Shown here piece by piece: positions 21,534-29,560 of a stretch of DNA of 64,000 bases. The notes under the pieces are model-generated. The model was not told where the DNA came from and searched no databases. It was given only the letters and a program-made list of their open reading frames with translations. The position numbers were made by a program, and so were the translations under genes. Within the stretch, counting starts at the first letter, position 1; every line of letters begins with the position of its first letter. Source of the stretch: Modestobacter sp. DSM 44400 (GTDB taxonomy: Bacteria; Actinomycetota; Actinomycetes; Mycobacteriales; Geodermatophilaceae); the NCBI RefSeq assembly GCF_900107175.1, contig NZ_FNOZ01000003.1, forward strand, positions 62,001 through 126,000. Reading direction: 5' to 3'.

Positions 21534-21809
21534 CACGGCGGTGACCGTTCCCCAGCGCTCGTGGTTCGTCACTCCGGTGTCCACGACGTCGGGCGCGCAG
21601 GTGTTGGCAGCGCCGGTGGATCGGGATGGCGGCGGCGCCCGCGGCTACCTCGCCGATCCACAGGACACCCGCTTGTCGGGATCTGTGGACGGCTCGGGTT
21701 CAAGGAGACCCCGACAGGTGGACAACGGGGACGGACTCACGTCGGTGGGGATCAGGCGCGCATGACCGGGGCATCGATCGGCACCGCAAGGACGAATCGA
21801 CTCTTCCGG
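21534..21809. other. Gene-free stretch
   Basis: 276 nt between enoyl-CoA hydratase and the convergent vapC. I see no convincing ORF, promoter or hairpin in it. Confidence 0.4.
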
Positions 21810-22202
21810 TCACTGCAGCAGATCGATCTCGCAGCGCAGTCCGGGAGCGCGGGACAGCCGCCGGTCAGCAGTGACGAGGGGCACCTCGAGGACCTCGGCG
21901 AGCGCCACGTAGATGGCGTCGTAGGCGCTGACGCCGTCGCGGAGCTGCCACGCGCGGGCCAGCAGCGGTAGATGAGGGAAGCGTCCGAGGATGAGCTCGG
22001 CGTAGTCCTGAAGCGCTCCCGCGCCGCGCTCCGATGCCACGGCGCCCGACAGAACTCGTCGTCGCACCGCGGAGAGCACCTCGACATCGGCCAGCTCCGG
22101 CACATGGACGTCGTGGGCCAGCAGACGCTCGCGAGCCAGAGCGCCGGCGCTGCCCTCGTCCAGCAGCGCTGCGACGAGGACGGACGCATCCGCCACGATC
22201 AT
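21810..22202 (-). CDS. vapC: VapC-type PIN-domain toxin (pair 1)
   Basis: A 130-aa PIN-domain ribonuclease, toxin of a type II toxin-antitoxin pair. The acidic residues of the PIN site are visible: Asp in [10 protein letters not shown], Glu in [11 protein letters not shown], Asp in [12 protein letters not shown] and Asp in VTADRRLSR. The ATG overlaps the stop of the upstream antitoxin gene by four bases (ATGA), so translation is coupled. Its RNA target is unknown. A second, unrelated VapBC pair lies 11 kb downstream. Confidence 0.88.
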   Translation of the reverse strand: MIVADASVLVAALLDEGSAGALARERLLAHDVHVPELADVEVLSAVRRRVLSGAVASERGAGALQDYAELILGRFPHLPLLARAWQLRDGVSAYDAIYVALAEVLEVPLVTADRRLSRAPGLRCEIDLLQ

Positions 22203-22435
22203 GCGCCGTGCTCCGGGCGATCCGCGTGCACCGCCTCGACGGCTTCGGTGAAGCTGAGCCGCCCGCCGCGGCGGGCGGCGCGAGCCAGCACCTCTGCCTT
22301 GCTGGGCCGCTCGGCGATGGTCGTCAGCTCCCGGAGGACGAACTCGGACAGGCTCAGTCCGCTCGCGGCTGCGCGAGCACGCAGCGCGGCGTGCACATCG
22401 TCAGGCATGTGGCGAACCTGGAGCATCTTGCTCAT
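22199..22435 (-). CDS. vapB: VapB/FitA-like ribbon-helix-helix antitoxin (pair 1)
   Basis: A 78-aa antitoxin. The N-terminal half ([19 protein letters not shown], then [13 protein letters not shown]) is a FitA-like ribbon-helix-helix DNA-binding domain; the C-terminal half should bind and block the PIN toxin. The ATG at 22435 is chosen because a TAGCCT box lies 7 nt upstream, and residues encoded further upstream do not fit the family. Several CATGCG repeats upstream are likely operator half-sites for autoregulation. It overlaps vapC by 4 nt. Confidence 0.85.
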   Translation of the reverse strand: MSKMLQVRHMPDDVHAALRARAAASGLSLSEFVLRELTTIAERPSKAEVLARAARRGGRLSFTEAVEAVHADRPEHGA

Positions 22436-22442
22436 GGAAGCC

Positions 22443-22530
22443 AGGCTACATGCGCTGAGCATGCGTTTCGAGGCCGAGAACATGCATGCGCGTCATGTGC
22501 GCATCGTCGACGAGTTGCGTGGCGCATGCG
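22443..22530. promoter_or_regulatory. vapBC promoter and CATGCG operator array
   Basis: The minus-strand -10 TAGCCT (22448 to 22443) lies 7 nt before the vapB ATG. CATGCG occurs at 22449, 22460, 22485 and 22525, with a variant CATGTGCG at 22494. The first two are 11 bp apart, one helical turn, and abut the -10. This is a likely binding array for the ribbon-helix-helix antitoxin. The divergent gene starting at 22544 may also be affected. Confidence 0.55.
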
Positions 22531-22543
22531 TGATCATTCGGGC

Positions 22544-23668
22544 ATGACGACTGCCGCGGGTACGAACGCCGCACGGCCCGACGTCGACCGCTCTGACCGC
22601 GGCGGGCGGGCCTGGCTGGAACGGGCGGTGGCCCTGGTGGAGGCCGACGCGCTGCGCAGCGCCGACACCCACCTGCTCGTGTTCCCGCTCCCGCCGGAGT
22701 GGGGGGTCGACCTTTACCTCAAGGACGAGTCGACGCACCCGACCGGCAGTCTCAAGCACCGGCTGGCGCGCTCGCTGTTCCTCTACGCGTTGTGCTCCGG
22801 GCAGATCGGCGAGGGCAGTACGGTCGTGGAGGCCTCGAGTGGGTCGACCGCGGTCAGTGAGGCCTACTTCGCCCGGATGCTGGGTCTGCCGTTCGTCGCA
22901 GTGATGCCCGCCTCGACCAGCCCGGAGAAGATCGCGCTGATCGAGTTCCACGGCGGCCGGTGTCACCTGGTGGCCGACCCCTCGACCGTCTACGACGAGG
23001 CCCGGCGGATCGCCGCGGAGTCCGGCGGGCACTACCTCGACCAGTTCACCAACGCCGAGCGGGCCACCGACTGGCGGGGCAACAACAACATCGCCGAGTC
23101 GATATTCGAGCAACTGGGCCTGGAGCGGCACCCGACGCCGGAGTGGGTGGTGGTCGGCGCGGGCACCGGCGGCACCAGTGCGACGATCGGCCGCTACCTG
23201 CGCTACCGCCGGTTGCCCACCCGGTTGGCCGTCGTCGATCCGGAGGGATCGGCGTTCTTCCCCGGCTGGCGGGACGGCGATCCGGCCGCGACCGGCCAGC
23301 CGTCCCGGATCGAGGGCATCGGGCGGCCGCGCGTCGAGCCGTCCTTCGTCCCGACGATCGTCGACCGGATGACCTGCGTCCCCGACGCCGCGTCGCTGGC
23401 CGCGATGCGCCACCTGAAGACGGTGACCGGACGGCGGGCCGGCGGCTCCACCGGAACCAACCTGTGGGGTGCCTTCGGGCTGGTCGCGGAGATGATCGCC
23501 GCCGGACGCGTCGGCAGCGTGATCACCCTGCTCTGCGACGGCGGCGAGCGGTACGCCCACACCTACCACTCCGACGCCTGGGTGGCCGCGCAGGGACTCG
23601 ACCTCGCCCCGTACACCGCCGTCCTCGAGCACTTCCAGCGCACGGGGGAGTGGCGGCCGCCGTCCTGA
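22544..23668 (+). CDS. PLP-dependent cysteine synthase-fold enzyme (Cds1-like L-cysteine desulfhydrase)
   Basis: A 374-aa fold-type II PLP enzyme. The PLP Lys is in [14 protein letters not shown], the substrate loop is [13 protein letters not shown], and the phosphate-binding glycine-rich loop is [14 protein letters not shown]. The wording [16 protein letters not shown] and the [12 protein letters not shown] run match the mycobacterial Cds1 (L-cysteine desulfhydrase) group rather than CysK or CysM, so release of H2S from cysteine is the best guess. Start choice is uncertain; ATG 22526 is also in frame. It is divergent from vapBC across the CATGCG array. Confidence 0.75.
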   Translation: MTTAAGTNAARPDVDRSDRGGRAWLERAVALVEADALRSADTHLLVFPLPPEWGVDLYLKDESTHPTGSLKHRLARSLFLYALCSGQIGEGSTVVEASSGSTAVSEAYFARMLGLPFVAVMPASTSPEKIALIEFHGGRCHLVADPSTVYDEARRIAAESGGHYLDQFTNAERATDWRGNNNIAESIFEQLGLERHPTPEWVVVGAGTGGTSATIGRYLRYRRLPTRLAVVDPEGSAFFPGWRDGDPAATGQPSRIEGIGRPRVEPSFVPTIVDRMTCVPDAASLAAMRHLKTVTGRRAGGSTGTNLWGAFGLVAEMIAAGRVGSVITLLCDGGERYAHTYHSDAWVAAQGLDLAPYTAVLEHFQRTGEWRPPS

Positions 23669-23686
23669 CCTGCGTGGAGAGGCAGG

Positions 23687-23702
23687 GGTGAGCGAGCTCA
23701 CC
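23687..23702. terminator. Short hairpin after the Cds1-like gene
   Basis: GGTGAGC and GCTCACC form a perfect 7-bp stem with a 2-nt centre, 19 nt past the stop. It is a weak terminator candidate. Confidence 0.3.
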
Positions 23703-23737
23703 GCCGGCCCGGCCGCCCGGCGTTCGTTACCCCGAAG

Positions 23738-23743
23738 TAGCCT
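23738..23743 (+). promoter_or_regulatory. Possible -10 of etfBA
   Basis: TAGCCT about 66 nt before the etfB ATG. Unlike many genes here, etfB has an SD (GGAGG at 23794-23798) and so a normal leader. Confidence 0.3.
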
Positions 23744-23809
23744 CGACGATCGGCAGCAGTGCGGGCGCCCCCGCCCGCGCCCCGAACCACCGCGGAGGTT
23801 GGTCTGACG

Positions 23810-24589
23810 ATGAACATCGTCGTTCTGGTCAAGCAGGTCCCCGACTCCGGCAGCGAGCGGAAGCTGGACCCGTCGGACAACACCGTCGCGCGGGCCACCG
23901 CCGACAACGTGATCAACGAGATGGACGAGTACGCCATCGAGGAGGCGCTGCTGGTGAAGGAGGCGCAGGGCGGTGAGGTCACCGTGCTGACCGTCGGCCC
24001 CGACACCGCCACCGACGCCATCCGCAAGGCGCTGTCGATGGGTGCAGACAAGGCCGTGCACGTGTCCGACCCGGCCATCCACGGCGCCTGCGCTCCGCAG
24101 ACCTCCGCGATCATCGCCGCGGCGCTGAGCCAGCTGGAGTACGACCTGGTCCTCTGCGGCGCCGAGTCCACCGACGGCCAGGTCTCGGTGATGCCGGCGC
24201 TGCTGTCGGAGCGGCTGGGCATCCCGCAGCTGTCCGGGGCCCGCAAGCTCACCGTCGAGGGCCAGACCGCGACGGTCGAGCGTCAGACCGACGGCGGCTA
24301 CTGGCAGCTGCAGGCCTCGCTGCCGGCGATCGTGTCCACCTGGGACACCATCAACGAGCCGCGCTACCCCTCCTTCAAGGGGATCATGGCGGCGAAGAAG
24401 AAGCCGGTGCAGACCCTGACGTTGGCCGACCTGGGCATCGATCCGGGGACGGTCGGCCTGGCCACCGCCACCAGCCAGGTCCTCGACTTCGCCGGCCGCC
24501 CGCCCAAGGGCGAGGGCGTAAAGGTCACCGATGAGGGCGACGGCGCCGAGAAGCTCGTCGGTTACCTCGCCAGCCAGAAGATCGTCTGA
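23810..24589 (+). CDS. etfB: Electron transfer flavoprotein beta subunit
   Basis: The 259-aa beta subunit of ETF, which takes electrons from acyl-CoA and related dehydrogenases and passes them on to the quinone pool. It opens with MNIVVLVKQVPDSGSERKLD and has the family AMP-site region: VGPDTATDAIRKALSMGADKAVHV and LCGAESTDGQVSVMPALLSERLG. The ATG follows GGAGG. etfA starts 32 nt downstream, so the two are co-transcribed. The nearby enoyl-CoA hydratase would fit a shared role in fatty-acid oxidation. Confidence 0.95.
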   Translation: MNIVVLVKQVPDSGSERKLDPSDNTVARATADNVINEMDEYAIEEALLVKEAQGGEVTVLTVGPDTATDAIRKALSMGADKAVHVSDPAIHGACAPQTSAIIAAALSQLEYDLVLCGAESTDGQVSVMPALLSERLGIPQLSGARKLTVEGQTATVERQTDGGYWQLQASLPAIVSTWDTINEPRYPSFKGIMAAKKKPVQTLTLADLGIDPGTVGLATATSQVLDFAGRPPKGEGVKVTDEGDGAEKLVGYLASQKIV

Positions 24590-24621
24590 CCGGCCCGACT
24601 CAGAGCTGAGGAGAAACTGAC

Positions 24622-25584
24622 ATGGCAGAAGTCCTGGTCCTTGCCGAGCTCAACCCCGCCGGCACCGGCGTCCGCAAGACCACGCTGGAGGCGCTGACCG
24701 CCGCCCGTGTCCTCGGTGAGCCCTCGGCCGTCGTCTTCGGCGCCCCCGGCACCGCGGCCACGGTCCGCGATGGCCTGGCCGAGTACGGCGCCGCGAAGGT
24801 CTACGTCGCCGAGTCCGCCGACATCGATGGCTACCTCGTCGCCCCCAAGGCCGAGGTGCTGGCCCAGCTCGTCGTGGAGAAGTCCCCGGCCGCCGTCGTC
24901 ATCCCCTCCTCCCCGGAGGGCAAGGAGATCGCCGGGCGGCTCGCCATCAAGACCGGCAGCGGGTTCCTGACCGACGTCACCGACATCAGCCCCGACGGCA
25001 CCGCCACCCAGGTGGCTTTCGCCGGAGGGGTCATCGTGCACTCCAAGGTCACCGTCGGGACGCCGATCTACACGCTGCGCGGCAACTCGGTCACCCCCGA
25101 GTCCGCCGCTGGCGCCGCGGCCGAGGAGACCGTCTCCGTCTCGATCTCCGAGCAGGCCAAGCTGACCCGCGTCGTCGACCGGATCGTGGAGCAGAAGTCC
25201 TCCCGCCCGGAGCTGACCGAGGCCGCGATCGTGGTGTCCGGCGGCCGCGGGGTGGCCTCGGCCGAGAATTTCTCGGTCATCGAGGGCCTTGCCGATTCCC
25301 TGGGTGCCGCGGTGGGTGCCTCCCGGGCGGCGGTGGACTCCGGCTTCTACCCGCACACCTTCCAGGTCGGGCAGACCGGGAAGACGGTGTCCCCGCAGCT
25401 CTACATCGCGGTGGGCATCTCCGGTGCCATCCAGCACCGGGCCGGCATGCAGACGTCGAAGACCATCGTCGCGGTCAACAAGGACCCTGAGGCGCCGATC
25501 TTCGAACTCGCCGACTTCGGCGTCGTGGGCGACCTGAACACCGTCGTCCCCGCCGCGACCGAGCAGATCACCGCCCGCAAGTAG
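24622..25584 (+). CDS. etfA: Electron transfer flavoprotein alpha subunit
   Basis: The 320-aa FAD-binding alpha subunit of ETF. The C-terminal FAD domain is typical: [43 protein letters not shown] and then [19 protein letters not shown], ending in [18 protein letters not shown]. The N-terminal domain pairs with EtfB. The ATG follows AGGAG by about 9 nt. The stop codon TAG runs directly into a copy of the intergenic repeat described at 25584-25642, which probably terminates the etfBA transcript. Confidence 0.95.
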   Translation: MAEVLVLAELNPAGTGVRKTTLEALTAARVLGEPSAVVFGAPGTAATVRDGLAEYGAAKVYVAESADIDGYLVAPKAEVLAQLVVEKSPAAVVIPSSPEGKEIAGRLAIKTGSGFLTDVTDISPDGTATQVAFAGGVIVHSKVTVGTPIYTLRGNSVTPESAAGAAAEETVSVSISEQAKLTRVVDRIVEQKSSRPELTEAAIVVSGGRGVASAENFSVIEGLADSLGAAVGASRAAVDSGFYPHTFQVGQTGKTVSPQLYIAVGISGAIQHRAGMQTSKTIVAVNKDPEAPIFELADFGVVGDLNTVVPAATEQITARK

Positions 25585-25642
25585 AAGGACCACCCTTCCC
25601 CCCACGCCTCGCAGGCTCGGCGCGGGCCCCTGAAGGGCGGCC
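25584..25642 (-). repeat. Gene-end repeat, copy D
   Basis: A 59-nt copy of a family seen four times here, in reverse orientation (GAAGGACC end next to the etfA stop). Read on the minus strand it runs from GGCCGCCC to GTGGTCCTTC. The outer stem pairs over 10-11 bp. It is a likely terminator. Confidence 0.65.
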
Positions 25643-25750
25643 GTTCCAGCACGACACGACGAGCGCCTGTCCCCCCGCGGGGCCGGCGCTCGACGTGTGT
25701 GGGGAGGGGGAAGCAGGCGAGGGGAGCACGCGGTTGGGGAGGAGGTGGCC

Positions 25751-27142
25751 ATGGACGCGCCCGCGGGTGTGCTCGACCCGCGGCACCGGCTGACCACCGC
25801 CGGGCTGCTGATGCTGGTCACCTTCGTCGCGTTCGAGTCGATGGCGGTGGCGACCGCGATGCCCACCGCGGTCGCCGAGCTCGATGGGCTGGTCTGGTAC
25901 GGCTGGCCGTTCACCGCCTTCCTCGTCGCCCAGGTCGTCGGGATGGTGGTCGGCGGGGACGTCGGTGACCGCCGGGGACCCCGCGTCGCCCTGCTCTGGG
26001 GCGTGGGTGTCTTCGCCGCCGGGCTGCTGGCCTGTGGCCTGGCCGCGGACATGGCGCTGTTCGTTGCCGGCCGGGCGGTCCAGGGTTTCGGTGGCGGGCT
26101 GATCGGCGTCTGCCTCTACCTGGTCGCCGGGCAGGCCTACGACGAGGCGCTGCGGCCGCGGCTGTTCGGCGCGATCGCCGCCGCCTGGGTCCTGCCGGCC
26201 CTGGTGGGACCACTGGTGGCCGGGCTGGTCACCAGCGCGGCCAGCTGGCGCTGGGTGTTCCTCGGCCTGCTGCCCCTCATCGCCGTCGGCCTGGCGCTGG
26301 TGCTGCCCGCGCTACGAGGGCTACCGGTACCGGCAGACCCACCGCGACCGGCGCGGGCCCGCCACTGGTGGGCGCTGCTCGCCGGGGCCGGCGTGGCGCT
26401 GCTGCAGTACGCCGGGCAGCGGCTCGACGCGTTCGCCGCGGTGCTCGCCGTCGCCGGGCTCACCGCGCTCGTCCTCGGCCTGCGGCCGCTGTTCCCACCG
26501 GGTACTGCCCGGCTGCGGCGCGGCCTGCCCACCGTCGTCGCCGCGCGCGGGCTGCTGGCCGGCGCCTTCTTCGGGGTGGACACGCTGCTGCCGCTGGCTC
26601 TCACCGCCGTGCACGGCTACCGCCCGACCGCCGCCGGTGTGCCGCTCACCGCCGGGGCGGTCGGCTGGGCGCTGGCCTCGCAGTGGCAGGGCAGGCACCC
26701 CGGGGCCTCCCGGGTCCGGCTGCTGCGGGCCGGCTTCGTACTGGTCGCCATCGGCCTGGCCTTTACCGCCGTCGTCGCGGTGCCCGGGGTCGGCGGTTGG
26801 CCCGCCTACCTGACCTGGGGCATCGCCGGACTCGGGATGGGGCTGGGCATGCCGAGCCTGAGCGTGCTGCTGCTGGCCGCCTCGCCGGAGCACCGCCGGG
26901 GCGCGGACTCCGCGGCGCTGCAGATCGCCGACGTCACCGGGTCGGCGTTGTGCATCGGCCTGACCGGGGTGCTGGTGGCCGCCGCGACGGCGGGGGCCTT
27001 CCCGCTGCGCGTCGCCGTCCTGGTCGTGGTCGCCGGCTACGCCGCGCTGGCCGTGCTGGGTGCGCTCGTGTCGCGCCGGGCGGCCGGCCCGCTCGCGCAA
27101 CCGGCAGCATCGGCGGACGCGGTTACGCTGGTGGCGCCATGA
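25751..27142 (+). CDS. MFS transporter (drug exporter-like)
   Basis: A 463-aa major facilitator with about twelve or more TM segments. Motif A after TM2 is [14 protein letters not shown], and TM1 carries [16 protein letters not shown], typical of DHA2-like exporters (often annotated EmrB/QacA). [13 protein letters not shown] is the TM4 motif. Substrate unknown; proton-driven export of small molecules is the family norm. The ATG follows GGAGG by 5 nt. It overlaps the cysteine desulfurase start by 4 nt (ATGA), so it is upstream in the same transcript, though the desulfurase also has its own promoter-like box. Confidence 0.85.
   Translation: MDAPAGVLDPRHRLTTAGLLMLVTFVAFESMAVATAMPTAVAELDGLVWYGWPFTAFLVAQVVGMVVGGDVGDRRGPRVALLWGVGVFAAGLLACGLAADMALFVAGRAVQGFGGGLIGVCLYLVAGQAYDEALRPRLFGAIAAAWVLPALVGPLVAGLVTSAASWRWVFLGLLPLIAVGLALVLPALRGLPVPADPPRPARARHWWALLAGAGVALLQYAGQRLDAFAAVLAVAGLTALVLGLRPLFPPGTARLRRGLPTVVAARGLLAGAFFGVDTLLPLALTAVHGYRPTAAGVPLTAGAVGWALASQWQGRHPGASRVRLLRAGFVLVAIGLAFTAVVAVPGVGGWPAYLTWGIAGLGMGLGMPSLSVLLLAASPEHRRGADSAALQIADVTGSALCIGLTGVLVAAATAGAFPLRVAVLVVVAGYAALAVLGALVSRRAAGPLAQPAASADAVTLVAP
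27124..27129 (+). promoter_or_regulatory. Possible internal -10 of cysteine desulfurase
   Basis: TACGCT lies 9 nt before the ATG and inside the end of the MFS gene. It may give a leaderless transcript independent of the transporter. Confidence 0.35.
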
Positions 27143-28329
27143 CCTACCTGGACCATGCGGCGACCACGCCGATCTTGCCCGCTGTGCTGACGGCGATGAC
27201 CGAGCAGCTGGCCAGGTTCGGCAACGCCTCGTCGCTGCACGCCAGCGGGCGCCATGCGCGGCGCGTCGCCGAGCAGTCCCGCGAGCGGCTGGCCGAGGCG
27301 CTGGGCGCCCGCCCGTCGGAGGTGCTCTTCACCGGCGGCGGGACCGAAGGCGACAACCTGGCGGTCAAGGGCATGTACTGGGCTCGCCGGACCGCCGACT
27401 CCCGCCGCCGCCGGCTCGTGGTCAGCCCCGCCGAGCACCATGCGGTGCTCGACAGCGTGGAGTGGCTGGAGAAGCACGATGACGCCGAGGTCACCTGGCT
27501 GCGGGTCGAACCCACCGGCCGGATCACCCCCGAGGCGCTCGCCGACGCCCTCGGGGACGGCGTGGACGTCGCCGCGGCCAGCGTGATGTGGGCCAACAAC
27601 GAGATCGGTGCGGTCAGCGACCTCACCGCACTCGCCGCCACCGCGCACGCCGTCGGCGTGCCGCTGCACACCGACGCGGTCCAGGCCGTCGGACAGCTGC
27701 CGGTGGACTTCACGGCCACCGGCGTCGACGCGCTGACCATGACCGGCCACAAGGTGGGCGGCCCGATGGGTGTCGGTGCGCTGCTGCTGCGCCGCGACGC
27801 CGAGTGCACGCCGCTGCTGCACGGCGGCGGCCAGGAGCGTGACGTGCGCTCGGGCACCCTGGACGTCGCCGCCATCGTCGGGCTCACCGTCGCGACGGTG
27901 ACCTCGGTGGGGGAGCGCGACGTCCGCACCCCTCGTCTGGCGGCGCTGCGCGACCGGCTCGTCGCCGGGATCGTCGAGCAGGTGCCCGACGCCGACCTCA
28001 ACGGTCCCCCGCTGGACGACGTCCTGGCCGGTGGGCCCGGGCGGCTGCCCGGCAACGCCCACCTGTCCTTCCCCGGTACCGAGGGCGATGCCCTGCTCAT
28101 GCTGCTCGACGCCCGCGGCATCGAGTGCTCCACCGGCTCGGCGTGCAGCGCCGGGCTGGCCCGGCCGAGCCACGTGCTGCTGGCCGCCGGTGCCGACGCC
28201 GACCGGGCGCGCAGTTCCCTGCGGTTCAGCCTCGGGCACACCTCGACCGACGCGGACGTCGACGCCGTCCTCGCGGTGATCGCGCCGGTCGTCGAGCGGG
28301 CACGTAGGGCGGGGACTGGACGGCGGTGA
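27139..28329 (+). CDS. iscS: Cysteine desulfurase (IscS/NifS family)
   Basis: Removes sulfur from cysteine as enzyme-bound persulfide for tRNA thiolation and Fe-S assembly. The 396-aa protein has YLDHAATTP at the start, the PLP Lys in [30 protein letters not shown], and the active-site Cys loop [12 protein letters not shown] of class I desulfurases. It overlaps the MFS gene by ATGA and mnmA by GTGA. The direct link with mnmA, which uses sulfur for 2-thiouridine, points to a tRNA-modification supply role. In other actinobacteria this gene next to mnmA is named iscS or nifS-like. Confidence 0.93.
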   Translation: MTYLDHAATTPILPAVLTAMTEQLARFGNASSLHASGRHARRVAEQSRERLAEALGARPSEVLFTGGGTEGDNLAVKGMYWARRTADSRRRRLVVSPAEHHAVLDSVEWLEKHDDAEVTWLRVEPTGRITPEALADALGDGVDVAAASVMWANNEIGAVSDLTALAATAHAVGVPLHTDAVQAVGQLPVDFTATGVDALTMTGHKVGGPMGVGALLLRRDAECTPLLHGGGQERDVRSGTLDVAAIVGLTVATVTSVGERDVRTPRLAALRDRLVAGIVEQVPDADLNGPPLDDVLAGGPGRLPGNAHLSFPGTEGDALLMLLDARGIECSTGSACSAGLARPSHVLLAAGADADRARSSLRFSLGHTSTDADVDAVLAVIAPVVERARRAGTGRR

Positions 28330-29432
28330 GCGGCATGCGGGTCATCGCGGCCATGAGCGGCGGAGTGGACTCCGCCGTCGCCGCGGCGTTGGCCGTCGGC
28401 GCCGGGCACGAGGTGACCGGGGTGCACCTGGCCCTGTCGCCGGACCGGCAGACGCTGCGCAGCGGTGCCCGCGGCTGCTGCAGCGTCGAGGACGCCAACG
28501 ACGCGCGCCGGGTCGCCGACGAGCTCGGCATCCCCTTCTACGTGTGGGACCTGGCCGACCGGTTCCGCGAGGACGTCGTCGACGACTTCGTCGCCGAGTA
28601 CGCCGCCGGCCGGACGCCGAATCCCTGCCTGCGCTGCAACGAGAAGATCAAATTCTCCGCGTTGCTCGACCGGGCCCGGGCACTGGGCTTCGATGCTGTG
28701 GTCACCGGGCACCACGCCCGGCTGGCCGACGGCGAGCTGCGCCGCTCGGTCGACGCGGCCAAGGACCAGTCCTACGTGCTCGGCGTGCTCACCGCCGACC
28801 AGCTGGCCGGCGCGCTCTTCCCGCTCGGGTCGATGACCAAGGACCGGGTGCGCGAGATCGCCGCCGAGCGTGGGTATGCGGTCGCCACGAAGCCGGACTC
28901 GCACGACATCTGCTTCATCCCCGATGGCGACACCCGCGGCTTCCTCGCCCGCCGGCTGGGGGCCGCGCCCGGCCCGGTGGTCGATGCAGCCACCGGTCGT
29001 ACGGTCGGCGAGCACGCGGGCACGCACGGGTTCACGATCGGCCAGCGCCGCGGCCTCGGGATCGAGGTCGGGGACCAGCGGCCCCGCTTCGTGCTGGGCA
29101 TCGAGCCGGTGACCCGCACGGTGACCGTGGGCACCGCCGAGCAGGCCGGGATCGACGAGGTCGTGACCGCGGCGCCGACCTGGGGTGGCGCGGAGCCGGA
29201 GCTGCCGTTCCTGGCCCAGGTGCAGCTGCGCGCGCACGGCGCCGCGGTGCCGTGCGAGGTCAGTGCCACCGAGGACGGTGGGCTGCGCCTCGCGCTGTCC
29301 GACCGGCAGCGCGGAGTGGCGCCGGGACAGTCCGCCGTGCTCTACGCCCCGGACGCCGAGCGCGGGGACCGGGTGCTCGGCCAGGGCGCGGTGTTGCGCG
29401 CCGGTGAACGGCAGCCGTCGATCCACAGCTGA
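28326..29432 (+). CDS. mnmA: tRNA-specific 2-thiouridylase
   Basis: Makes 2-thiouridine at the wobble position (U34) of tRNAs for Glu, Gln and Lys. The 368-aa protein has the ATP-pyrophosphatase P-loop [14 protein letters not shown], the catalytic Cys in [18 protein letters not shown], and the second Cys in [14 protein letters not shown]. The RNA-binding region [17 protein letters not shown] follows. The GTG start overlaps the desulfurase stop (GTGA); ATG 28335 is an in-frame alternative. Its sulfur donor is presumably the adjacent desulfurase. Confidence 0.95.
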   Translation: MSGMRVIAAMSGGVDSAVAAALAVGAGHEVTGVHLALSPDRQTLRSGARGCCSVEDANDARRVADELGIPFYVWDLADRFREDVVDDFVAEYAAGRTPNPCLRCNEKIKFSALLDRARALGFDAVVTGHHARLADGELRRSVDAAKDQSYVLGVLTADQLAGALFPLGSMTKDRVREIAAERGYAVATKPDSHDICFIPDGDTRGFLARRLGAAPGPVVDAATGRTVGEHAGTHGFTIGQRRGLGIEVGDQRPRFVLGIEPVTRTVTVGTAEQAGIDEVVTAAPTWGGAEPELPFLAQVQLRAHGAAVPCEVSATEDGGLRLALSDRQRGVAPGQSAVLYAPDAERGDRVLGQGAVLRAGERQPSIHS

Positions 29433-29435
29433 CGC

Positions 29436-29464
29436 TTGGCTGATCAGCGGCCGACCGCTACGGT
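29436..29464 (+). promoter_or_regulatory. Promoter of 5'-nucleotidase gene
   Basis: TTGGCT (29436-29441) and TACGGT (29459-29464) are 17 nt apart, a good housekeeping-type -35/-10 pair. The leader would be about 90 nt and ends with an SD before a TTG start. Confidence 0.5.
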
Positions 29465-29560
29465 CCTGTGACGAACCGGTCCAACCCGGATCTCTTGCCC
29501 TGATCGTGAGCCGAGCTACTGAGATCGGCTACCCGGCCGCACGTCCTCTGGAGGACCTCC

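Noticed and set aside
21534-21809. Possible small gene between enoyl-CoA hydratase and vapC
   Set aside because: Frames there have no start with SD or TAnnnT box and no family resemblance.
29459-29470. Leaderless ORF starting at GTG 29468 after TACGGT
   Set aside because: Only 3 nt separate the box from the GTG, too few for the pattern; TACGGT pairs better with TTGGCT as a normal promoter for the nucleotidase.
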